Shown here: positions 1 to 7,018 of the stretch, in pieces
Layout of the letters: the number at the start of each line of letters is the position of its first letter
Numbering within the stretch: the stretch's first letter is position 1
NCBI RefSeq assembly: GCF_024172165.1
Contig: NZ_JAMZEB010000002.1
Location: forward strand, 12,359,501-12,423,500
Length of the DNA: 64,000 nt
Reading direction: 5' to 3'
Source of the DNA: Nonomuraea thailandensis
GTDB taxonomy: Bacteria; Actinomycetota; Actinomycetes; Streptosporangiales; Streptosporangiaceae
Made by a program: the position numbers and the translations under genes
The notes under the pieces: model-generated
Told to the model about the DNA's origin: nothing
Database searches by the model: none
Seen by the model: the letters and a program-made list of their open reading frames with translations, nothing else

Positions 1-246
1 GTCCAGGCACAGCGCCAGGGATTCCAACGCCGCCCGGGCGTGCTTGGTCTCCTCCAGGGCACTCAGCGGGAGCGAAGCGCCCTCCAGCCAGCGGACAGCG
101 CGGGCGATCTCCGGTGCCGGCTCCCGCCTGCGGTCCTCGGCAGGAAGGAGTACTCGCGTAGTGCCCGCCGGATGATCTTGTCGGACGGACGTCCGGGCAG
201 GTTCGCCGACCAGGACGCGGGTGGCGGTGGCGAGGGTGTCGGTCAT
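1..246 (-). CDS. Hypothetical protein, N-terminal part (runs off left edge)
   Basis: Reverse-strand frame open from an ATG at 246 to the window edge, 82 visible residues beginning MTDTLATATRVLVGEP. Codon third positions are strongly G/C, as expected for a real actinomycete gene, and a GTGAGGG stretch lies just before the ATG. The visible part has an acidic/basic soluble character with a helical stretch (IARAVRWLEGASLPLSALEE). No domain is recognised. The stop lies outside the window. Confidence 0.45.
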   Translation of the reverse strand, partial: MTDTLATATRVLVGEPARTSVRQDHPAGTTRVLLPAEDRRREPAPEIARAVRWLEGASLPLSALEETKHARAALESLALCLD

Positions 247-1057
247 GCCCTCACGGGACTTCGCCGTCGCAGGTCGGAAAGGAAGCTCTCGGCCAGCTCC
301 GGTGCCGAGCGGTGGGTGCGCGCTGCAGGACGCCGCCTGGTGCTGGCCTCGTGGACGTGGCATCGCGGTGAGTGGGACTCCTGGGAGAGTCACGGGCTGC
401 TGATCTGCGACAAGGAGGGGTGGCAGCCCGCCACGGGACGGCCGAGCGGACCAGTCGATCCGGGCCGTGGGCCGAGGTGCATCAAGTGCCTCGCCTGGCC
501 TCCAGCGGCGGGGACGTGGTCGCCGAAGCCCGATGCCAGACGCGAGCACCGGCGAACAGCGACCACCCGGAGCTCGCTGTTCGCCGCGCAGTCGACTCCG
601 CAGCCGTTCGACCGTGAGCCCCCGGTCCGCCGCCGCCCGAACGTCGACGGGATCGTTCTCGCGCTGAAGGATGGTGCCGATCCCGGCCAGCAGGGGGAGC
701 CGGCGGATCTGGTCACGGGCGAGGACCGGCCGGTGGCGGAGAACACCTCGGCATGGACGTCACCATCATCGTCCCTCGCCCAGCGTCTCCTCACGCGCCG
801 CCAGGCGTCGGCCGCCTCCTGAGGCATGAAGCGGTGGCCTCTGGCCTCGCATCCGGGACGGCGCTGCTGCCCGGCGGGCCCGGAGGAACGCCGCGGCACC
901 CTTGCCGCGGGTCCGGGCGGGGGCGAGTGACGCAGCGCGGGCCGGCGCCGGCTCGCCGGAGACCGGAGAGCCGACGGCGGAACTCCAGCCTCTCCTGATC
1001 ACGTCCACGGCCGGAGTCAGGAAGAGACCGCCGGTGCCGGACGCGGAGCCGGCGGCC
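247..1057. other. 811-nt stretch without a convincing gene
   Basis: Open frames exist on both strands, but none has a plausible start, ribosome site and protein-like composition along its whole length. A protein-like patch on the reverse strand (about 480-750, containing RLPLLAGIGTILQREND) is closed upstream by stops and runs into low-quality sequence. It may be a decayed gene, but no family is recognised. Confidence 0.4.
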
Positions 1058-1948
1058 TCACATGTGGGTACGGGCGGACCAGAGCTCGGGAAAGACCGTT
1101 CGGGTCATGCTGCGTTCGAGCCAGGCCAGCCCGTTGGACCCGCCGCTGCCCGGCTTCGCGCCCATCGACCTGCGCACCGCCGCCACATGCGCGTAGCGCC
1201 ACTCCGCGAAGCGTTCGGAGACCTCGGTCAGCGCGTCCCCGAGCTCCCGGAGGCGGGCGCGCTCCGGGTCGCCCGCTTCGGCGTCGTCGCGGTAGACCCG
1301 CACCCAGGCCTGCTCGACCGCCTCGCTGGGCTCGTACTCGGAGCCGTGGTCCCGGTCGAGTACGGCGGCCGGGAGGGCGTAACCGTGCCTGGCGAGCAGT
1401 GCGGTGGCGGCGTCCCAGACGCTCGGCTCGTCGAACGCGCGGCGCAGGCTGTCACTCACCGCCGCGCCCCTGAACGGCCGCAGCAGCGCCTCGTTCTTGA
1501 GCCCCAGCCGGAACTCCACCAGCCGGTACATGCCCGACTGCAGCCCCGACGCCTCCCCGAGCAGGTCGCGGAACCTGTTGAAGTCCGCGGGCGTCATCCA
1601 GCGCAGGCCGTTCCAGCTCGCGTTCAGAGCCTGCAGGTGCAGGGCCGTGCGGCGCAGCGCGCCGAGAGCGGCGGGCACCCGGTCGGCCCGCAGCGCCTCC
1701 CGGACGGAGAGCAGCTCGTACGCGATGAGCTTGAAGTACAGCTCCATCACCTGGGTGATCACCAGGAACGACATCTCGCCCGGCGCGTCGCTCAACGGGC
1801 GCTGCAGGTCGTGCAGGATGTCGGTGCGGACGTAGGCGTCGTAGGGAAGCTCCCGCTCGAAATCGAGGGTCGGCAGGCCGCCGCCGGCCTGCGCCCGCTC
1901 GGCCCGTTCTCCGGCGGAGGTCGGGCGCACCCGTGCTGTCGTTTCCAT
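1058..1948 (-). CDS. Tryptophan 2,3-dioxygenase family heme protein
   Basis: 296 residues, the usual length of bacterial TDO. The family landmarks are present: LDFERELPYDAYVRTD near the N-terminus, the MELYFKLIAYEL helix, LHLQALNASWNGL, the QSGMYRLVEFRLG substrate-arginine region, and a C-terminal WRYAHVAAVRR with the proximal heme His followed by a Gly/Ser-rich KPGSGGS loop. TDO opens the indole ring of L-Trp to N-formylkynurenine in the cytosol. Oddity: in the normally THQxxEL segment the residue before Q is Thr (VITQVMEL), so the distal His is missing. A clear GAAAGGAG lies 8 nt before the ATG. It is divergent from an Lrp/AsnC regulator, the arrangement of kyn genes with KynR. Other members of this superfamily are monooxygenases of secondary metabolism, so the exact reaction is uncertain. 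Confidence 0.85.
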   Translation of the reverse strand: METTARVRPTSAGERAERAQAGGGLPTLDFERELPYDAYVRTDILHDLQRPLSDAPGEMSFLVITQVMELYFKLIAYELLSVREALRADRVPAALGALRRTALHLQALNASWNGLRWMTPADFNRFRDLLGEASGLQSGMYRLVEFRLGLKNEALLRPFRGAAVSDSLRRAFDEPSVWDAATALLARHGYALPAAVLDRDHGSEYEPSEAVEQAWVRVYRDDAEAGDPERARLRELGDALTEVSERFAEWRYAHVAAVRRSMGAKPGSGGSNGLAWLERSMTRTVFPELWSARTHM

Positions 1949-2092
1949 GTGCCGCGCTCCTTTCGTTCAGCGGCACCTCATGATGGTGCGGTGAGGGCGG
2001 GGAAGGAATGCCGGTTCAACGGCCTTTTCGCGAATCGCCTTATGTCTGGTACCTATTTGCCCCATACCGTTTTCGAGCGAAAGGATCCCCTG

Positions 2093-2548
2093 GTGGACGC
2101 CATGGACTGGGAGTTGCTGCGTGAGCTCCAGGAGAACGCCCGGCTCTCCTTCAACGAGCTGTCGCGCCGCGTCCACCTGTCACCGCCCGCGGTCGCCGAG
2201 CGGGTGCGGCGGCTGGAGGAGACGGGGGTGATCACCGGCTACCACGCCGCCGTGGACCTGACGCGGGCCGGTTGGGGGGTGTCCGCGTTCGTGCAGCTCA
2301 CCTGCTACGGGCCCACCTGCGTGCTGCGCGACCCCGGGGTGGCGGACTGGCCGGAGATCCGGGAGATCCACCGGGTCACCGGTGACGTGTGCAGCATCCT
2401 CAAGATCGCGGTGCCCTCGATGGCGGCGTTCGAGGCCCTGATCGATCGCCTGGCCGCCTACGGGACGCCGTCGAGCACCATGATCTTCTCCAGCCCTCTC
2501 GCCCACCGGCCGGTCAGCGCGGCGCCGGCTGAAGGATCGACGGCCTAG
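2093..2548 (+). CDS. Lrp/AsnC-family transcriptional regulator (KynR-like position)
   Basis: 151 residues from a GTG at 2093 chosen because AAAGGA lies 7 nt upstream; an in-frame ATG follows three codons later. The N-terminal helix-turn-helix is typical (LLRELQENARLSFNELSRRV then LSPPAVAERVRRLEETGVI), followed by the RAM ligand-sensing domain ending in an IHRVTGDVCSILKIAVPS segment. Such proteins bind as octamers and sense amino acids. The divergent TDO-family gene starts 144 nt away, so control of that gene by tryptophan or kynurenine is a reasonable inference. The frame stays open far upstream of 2093, but that part is antisense to TDO and is not credible protein. Confidence 0.85.
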   Translation: MDAMDWELLRELQENARLSFNELSRRVHLSPPAVAERVRRLEETGVITGYHAAVDLTRAGWGVSAFVQLTCYGPTCVLRDPGVADWPEIREIHRVTGDVCSILKIAVPSMAAFEALIDRLAAYGTPSSTMIFSSPLAHRPVSAAPAEGSTA

Positions 2549-2574
2549 AGGTGGCCTAGAGGTGGCCTAGAGGT
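2542..2574. repeat. Three tandem copies of an 11-bp unit over two convergent stop codons
   Basis: GGCCTAGAGGT is repeated exactly three times. The TAG of the Lrp gene (2546-2548) lies in the first copy and the TAG of the convergent cyclodeaminase-like gene (2569-2567, reverse) lies in the third. Confidence 0.9.
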
Positions 2575-3523
2575 CCACGTTGAGCCCCAGCCCGCGCTCG
2601 CGGGCCACCCGGTAGGCCACCGAGGCCGCCGCGACGTCGAGAGCGGCGTGGCCGGTGGACTTGAACAGCGTCAGCTCCTCGGCTGAGCCGCGGCCCGGAT
2701 CCGCGCCGTCGAGCACGGCGCCGATCAGGCGGGCCGCGACCGGGTCGGCGCCCTGCAGCTCCCAGGCGCCGGCCGGTGGCGGCTCGGTGACGGCGCCCCG
2801 CCACTCCACGAACAGTGAGGACGCGCGCAGGGTGTCGTCGCCGAACTCCGGCCCGTCGGAGCCGCCCACCGAGCTGAGGTGTACGCCGTCGCCGAGCCAG
2901 GACCAGCGCAGAACGGGCTCCCGGCTGGAGGTGCAGCAGAACACGACGTCCGCCTGCCTGACCGCCTCCTCGATGCCGCAGGCCCGGGCGGCGGGCACGC
3001 CCGCGACGAGGCGTTCGGCGGCGGCGCGGTCACGCGCTCCGACCAGGAGCCGCGCGGAGTCCATCGCCGCGACGAGGCCGATCTGGGCGCGAGCCTGCGT
3101 GCCGGTGCCGATGACGGCGATGTGGCGGGCGTCGGCCCGCGCGAGCGCCGTCATGGCGGCGGTCGCGGTGGCCGCCGTGCGGAGCGCGGTGATCGTCTCG
3201 GCGTCCATGACCGCCAGCGGCCGGCCGTTCTCCTCGTCGAAGTAGGCGACGATGCCGCGGTGGGCGCCGTGCCCGCCCGCCGTGACGGCGGAGAAGACCG
3301 TCACGAGCTTGGCGGCCAGCCCGAGCCGGGGCACGTAACCGGGCATCGCGCCCAGCAGCCCGTGGGAGGACCGGGCCGCGACGCGGGGCGGGGCGGAGGT
3401 CTCGCCGCGGCTGACGGCGATCAGGGCGGTGCGCACCGCCGCGAGGAGCGCGTCAGGGGGTAAGGCCGCCCTGGTCTGGTCCCGGTCGAGGACGAGAACT
3501 CCGCTCACTGCGGTGTCAATCAA
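2567..3523 (-). CDS. Ornithine cyclodeaminase / mu-crystallin family protein
   Basis: 318 residues. It has the family's N-terminal substrate lobe with the catalytic-type Lys in AAKLVTVF, then GIVAYFDEENGRPLAVMDAETITALRTAA, then a Rossmann NAD(P) fold marked by VIGTGTQARAQI, and a C-terminal LFKSTGHAALD. The family includes ornithine cyclodeaminase, alanine dehydrogenase and reductive imine or ketimine enzymes, so the substrate is not fixed. The start is a TTG with GGAG six nt upstream, overlapping the end of the IclR gene by 8 nt, so the two form one operon. The gene converges on the Lrp gene through a short tandem repeat. Confidence 0.85.
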   Translation of the reverse strand: MIDTAVSGVLVLDRDQTRAALPPDALLAAVRTALIAVSRGETSAPPRVAARSSHGLLGAMPGYVPRLGLAAKLVTVFSAVTAGGHGAHRGIVAYFDEENGRPLAVMDAETITALRTAATATAAMTALARADARHIAVIGTGTQARAQIGLVAAMDSARLLVGARDRAAAERLVAGVPAARACGIEEAVRQADVVFCCTSSREPVLRWSWLGDGVHLSSVGGSDGPEFGDDTLRASSLFVEWRGAVTEPPPAGAWELQGADPVAARLIGAVLDGADPGRGSAEELTLFKSTGHAALDVAAASVAYRVARERGLGLNVDL

Positions 3524-4280
3524 GGTCGGCTCCGGGGGTCGTGCCGCTCAGGGTGGCTCGCAGCTCGTTCGTCGCGGTGATGAGGCTGTCCTTCAGCTTC
3601 GCCAGGGTGGCGTCGTCGAACTCGCTGTCGAGGCCGACGATCGTCAGAGCGCAGATCGGGCGCCCGCTGCCGGTGAGCACCGCGCGGCTCAGCGAGGCGA
3701 TCACTTCTTCGTTGCGCCCGCGCTCCAGCGCGAAGCCGGTGCGGCGGGCCTGGTCGAGGTCTCTCAGCAGCTCGGCCCTGGCCGTGGCGGGGTCGCGCTG
3801 CTGCTCGGCGACGCGCAGGTAGGGGACCCGCGCGGCGTCGTCGAGCGCGGAGACCAGGGCCATGGGGCCCGCGAACTTGTGGATGGGCAGCAGCTCGCCC
3901 AGCAGGTCGGTGATCATGGCCAGCCGCGGCGGGCGTACGACGTCGATCACTCGCGCGCCCTCGGGCTCCAGGACCTGGAGGTTCACCATCATCGCCGTCT
4001 GGTCGGACAGCGACTGGAGCGCCGGCCTGCTCAGCACCACGAGCGAGTTGGCGGCGGCGGCCTGGGAGAACTGCAGCACGATCGTGCCGGGCAGGTAGTG
4101 GTCCTGGCTGCGCATGATCCAGCCGCGGCGGACCAGGTCGACCAGGATGCGGTAGGCGGTGGCGCGGTGCATCCCCGCCAGGTTCGCCAACTCGCTGAGT
4201 CTCAACGGGCGGTTCGCCTGGACGACGGCCTCGATGAGGTCGAGGGCTTTGTCCACGGCAGAGCTGGCCGGCTTGGGCAA
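3516..4280 (-). CDS. IclR-family transcriptional regulator
   Basis: Winged helix at the N-terminus (AVDKALDLIEAVVQANRPLR, then LAGMHRATAYRILVDLVRRG) and the IclR effector domain (LQVLEPEGARVIDVVRPPR, the HKFAGPMALVSAL segment, LERGRNEEVIASLSRAV). The start chosen is TTG at 4280 because GGAGGGGG lies just upstream; a longer form from an ATG at 4328 adds 16 residues without a ribosome site. It precedes and overlaps the cyclodeaminase-like gene and is divergent from the amidohydrolase-dipeptidase-importer operon. Two perfect palindromes lie in the shared promoter region, so it probably controls both directions in response to an acid or peptide breakdown product. Confidence 0.85.
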   Translation of the reverse strand: MPKPASSAVDKALDLIEAVVQANRPLRLSELANLAGMHRATAYRILVDLVRRGWIMRSQDHYLPGTIVLQFSQAAAANSLVVLSRPALQSLSDQTAMMVNLQVLEPEGARVIDVVRPPRLAMITDLLGELLPIHKFAGPMALVSALDDAARVPYLRVAEQQRDPATARAELLRDLDQARRTGFALERGRNEEVIASLSRAVLTGSGRPICALTIVGLDSEFDDATLAKLKDSLITATNELRATLSGTTPGADLD

Positions 4281-4345
4281 AGGTCCCCCTCCACGGTCGT
4301 CGGAGCCATCATTCCACGCTTGACGCATGTTATCAGACGTTGCTA

Positions 4346-4377
4346 GTGTTGCAACACTTGTTACGCTGTACGTAACA
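4346..4377. promoter_or_regulatory. Two adjacent palindromes, probable IclR operator
   Basis: GTGTTGCAACAC (4346-4357) is a perfect 12-bp palindrome. TGTTACG-CTGTA-CGTAACA (4359-4377) has perfect 7-bp arms. Both sit between the IclR gene and the amidohydrolase start. AT-rich palindromes in this GC-rich context are typical of repressor sites. Binding by the neighbouring IclR protein is inferred. Confidence 0.6.
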
Positions 4378-4435
4378 GATCGCGTCGAGAATCTCCCTCT
4401 CGACGAAGCTCTGAAACGGAGACCGAGCGACCCCC

Positions 4436-5791
4436 ATGACCGACAGAGACGAACGACCGGTCGCGGGCGACGACCCGGCGCCCACCCCCTTCGCGCCCGC
4501 CGCGCCAGGTGAGGTGACGGTCTACCGCGACGTGTCGCTGATCGACGGGACGGGCGCGCCCGTCCGCCGCGCGATGGCGGTGGTGACCGACGGGGCGATG
4601 ATCAGGAAGGTCGTGCCGGACACCGAGCTCGGCGCGTCCGACCTCGACGGCGCCGAGGTCGTCGACCTGGCGGGGGCCTTCCTCCTGCCGGGCCTCATCG
4701 ACACTCACCAGCACCTGTCCACCCCGCCCAACCGCCGGCGGGCCGAGGAGACGATGCGCCGCCAGCTCTACGGCGGCGTCACCGCGATCCGCGAGATGGC
4801 CGGCGACCTGCGGCAGATGGCCGACCTGGAGCGGGCCGCGCTGATCGGCGAGATCCCCGGCCCCGACGTGCACAACGCCGCCCTGATGGCCGGCCAGAGC
4901 TTCTTCGACGACCCGCGCACGTGGCAGGTCACCCAGGGCACGACGCCCGGCACGGCGCCGTGGATGCAGGCGATCGGGGAGGACACCGACCTGGTGACCG
5001 CCGTCGCGCGAGCCCGGGGCACCGGCGCCGTGGCCATCAAGGTCTACGCCGACCTCGGGGCCTCGCTGATCGCCCGGATCACCGCCGAGGCTCACCGGCA
5101 GGGGATGCGGGTGTGGGCGCACGGGTCGGTGTTCCCCGCCCTGCCGGGTGACGTCGTGGCGGCCGGCGTGGACGTGGTGTCCCACGTCCACATGCTCGCC
5201 TACGAGCTCGCGGGCGTCCGGCCCGACACGTACCGGGGGCAGCGCGCCCACCTCGCGCAGGTGTACCGGCGATTCCTGGACGCGCCGGTGGACGCGATCG
5301 ACGTGCTGCTCGGCGAGATGCGGCGGCGCGGCACCGTCCTCGACGCCACGGCGAGCGTCGTCGGCAGAATCCCGCTCAGCCCGCCGGACGCGGCCGGGAT
5401 GGCGCGCGACGTGGTCCGGCGGCTCATCGACCGCGCCCGCCACGTGGGCGTGGAGATCTGCGCCGGCACCGACTACGAGACCCCGCCGGACGACCCCTAC
5501 CCTTCGCTGCACGACGAGCTCGACCACCTCGTCCACGCCATGGGAATGCCGCCCCGGGAGGTGGTTCGCGCGGCGACCCTGGCGGGAGCGGCCGCCCTGG
5601 GGCAGCGGGCCACGACGGGCAGCGTCGAGGCCGGGAAGCTGGCCAACCTGGTCGTCGTCGCCGCCGACCCGTACGAGGACATCGGCCATCTGCGCCGCAT
5701 CATCACCACGGTCAAGCGCGGTCGGCGCCATGACCGCGCCGACTACGACCGCTCCCGCGCCGGCGGCGTCGAGGAAGGGACGCGAGCATGA
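4436..5791 (+). CDS. Metal-dependent amidohydrolase (imidazolonepropionase/prolidase-like)
   Basis: 451 residues with the amidohydrolase-superfamily TIM barrel. The metal ligands can be followed: LPGLIDTHQHLS (HxH), the carbamylated-Lys candidate in AIKVYADLG, MRVWAHGSV, VDVVSHVHML, and the final Asp in CAGTDYETPPDDPYP. The N-terminal beta-sandwich strand (RDVSLIDGTG) and the C-terminal AGKLANLVVVAADPYEDI return are also present. It belongs to the branch that cleaves imidazolones or Xaa-Pro-type amide bonds; the substrate is unknown. It is the first gene of a co-directional operon, overlapping the dipeptidase gene by 4 nt and followed by a peptide importer. This suggests hydrolysis of imported peptides or cyclic amides in the cytosol. 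The ribosome site is weak. Confidence 0.8.
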   Translation: MTDRDERPVAGDDPAPTPFAPAAPGEVTVYRDVSLIDGTGAPVRRAMAVVTDGAMIRKVVPDTELGASDLDGAEVVDLAGAFLLPGLIDTHQHLSTPPNRRRAEETMRRQLYGGVTAIREMAGDLRQMADLERAALIGEIPGPDVHNAALMAGQSFFDDPRTWQVTQGTTPGTAPWMQAIGEDTDLVTAVARARGTGAVAIKVYADLGASLIARITAEAHRQGMRVWAHGSVFPALPGDVVAAGVDVVSHVHMLAYELAGVRPDTYRGQRAHLAQVYRRFLDAPVDAIDVLLGEMRRRGTVLDATASVVGRIPLSPPDAAGMARDVVRRLIDRARHVGVEICAGTDYETPPDDPYPSLHDELDHLVHAMGMPPREVVRAATLAGAAALGQRATTGSVEAGKLANLVVVAADPYEDIGHLRRIITTVKRGRRHDRADYDRSRAGGVEEGTRA

Positions 5792-6852
5792 GCGTCGACA
5801 TCACCGATCACCTCGTCGTCAACGCGCTCGGCGTGCTGGACAACCCCAACGTCGCCGAAACCGGCACGCTCGTCCAGACCAGCGGCTCGCTGACCATCGA
5901 CGCGCGTACGCTGGCCGACGCGCACGCCTCGGGCGTGACCGCGATCAACGTCACCCTCGGCTACACGATGGGCGACTTCGACCCCTACCCGCACACCCTG
6001 CGGGAGATCGAGACGTGGGGCTCGATCATCGCCACCCACCACGAGCACCTGATGCGGATCGACACGGCCGCGGACATCGCCGAGGCCAAGCGCACAGGCA
6101 AGATCGGCATCATCTACGGATTCCAGAACGCCGCCGCGGTCGAGGACCGGCCCGAACGCGTCGCCACCTTCGCCCGCCAGGGCGTCCGGATCATCCAGCT
6201 CACCTACAACCAGGCGAACCAGATCGGCGACGGCTCGATGGCGCCGGGCAACAGGGGCCTGACGCCGCTCGGGCGGGAGGTCGTGGAGGCGCTCAACGAG
6301 CAGCGCGTCATGGTCGACCTGTCGCACAGCGGCGAGCGGACCTGCCTGGAGGCCGCGCGGCTGTCCCGGCAGCCCGTCTCGATCAACCACACCGGCTGCC
6401 GGGCGCTGGTCGACCTGCCGCGCAACAAGACCGACGAGGAGCTGCGGCTGGTCGCCTCGCAGGGCGGCTTCGTGGGCATCTACTTCATGCCGTTCCTCAA
6501 CGCCTCCGGGCACGCCCGCGCCCGCGACGTGGTGGACCACATCGTGCACGCCGTGAACGTGTGCGGCGAGGACCACGTGGGCATCGGCACCGACGGGACG
6601 ATCACCCCCGTCGACGACCTGGACGCCTACCGGGCCCGGCTCGCGGAGCATGTGGCGCTGCGCCGGCAGGCCGGGGCCTCCGCCGCCGGAGAGCGCAGCG
6701 ACACCTTCCCGTTCGTCGTCGACCTGCGCGGGGTCGACCAGTTCCGGGAGCTGGCGCGGCTGCTGAAGGAGCGCGGCTACTCCTCGACCAGGATCGAGAA
6801 GATCCTCGGCCGCAACTTCTGCGCCTACGCGGAGGCGGTCTGGGGCGGCTGA
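5788..6852 (+). CDS. Peptidase M19 (membrane/renal dipeptidase) family protein with altered metal site
   Basis: 354 residues, a normal M19 length. The fold is recognised from LRIDTAADIAEAKRTGKIGIIYG-like spacing, TYNQANQIGDG, LTPLGREVVEALNEQ, VDLSHSGERT, INHTGCRAL, and GIGTDGT near the C-terminus. The two His of the second zinc site (SHSG, NHTG) and the C-terminal Asp are kept. The N-terminal HxD motif appears as LGV (VVNALGVLDNPN) and the bridging Glu region reads YGFQNA, so first-site ligands appear replaced. M19 enzymes hydrolyse dipeptides, often with a D-residue, and some act on other amides. The gene overlaps the upstream amidohydrolase by ATGA and no signal peptide is seen, so it is probably cytosolic. 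Confidence 0.75.
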   Translation: MSVDITDHLVVNALGVLDNPNVAETGTLVQTSGSLTIDARTLADAHASGVTAINVTLGYTMGDFDPYPHTLREIETWGSIIATHHEHLMRIDTAADIAEAKRTGKIGIIYGFQNAAAVEDRPERVATFARQGVRIIQLTYNQANQIGDGSMAPGNRGLTPLGREVVEALNEQRVMVDLSHSGERTCLEAARLSRQPVSINHTGCRALVDLPRNKTDEELRLVASQGGFVGIYFMPFLNASGHARARDVVDHIVHAVNVCGEDHVGIGTDGTITPVDDLDAYRARLAEHVALRRQAGASAAGERSDTFPFVVDLRGVDQFRELARLLKERGYSSTRIEKILGRNFCAYAEAVWGG

Positions 6853-7018
6853 CGGCCGCCGTGCCGTGACGTTCCGCCACGAACGGCCCGGCCATGACCC
6901 TTGCCCCGCCTCCGCGGCAGCGACCCCTGACCTCTCCTCCCAACCCCCCGACGGCAACAGGAACGGACGACGTGGACACCTACCGATTGACCGGATATCG
7001 AGCCGCGGTGAAGCGGCC

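Noticed and set aside
40..822. Forward 260-codon frame at the left end
   Set aside because: Arg/Pro-rich translation with no motif; it overlaps a better reverse-strand frame (1-246) with gene-like codon use.
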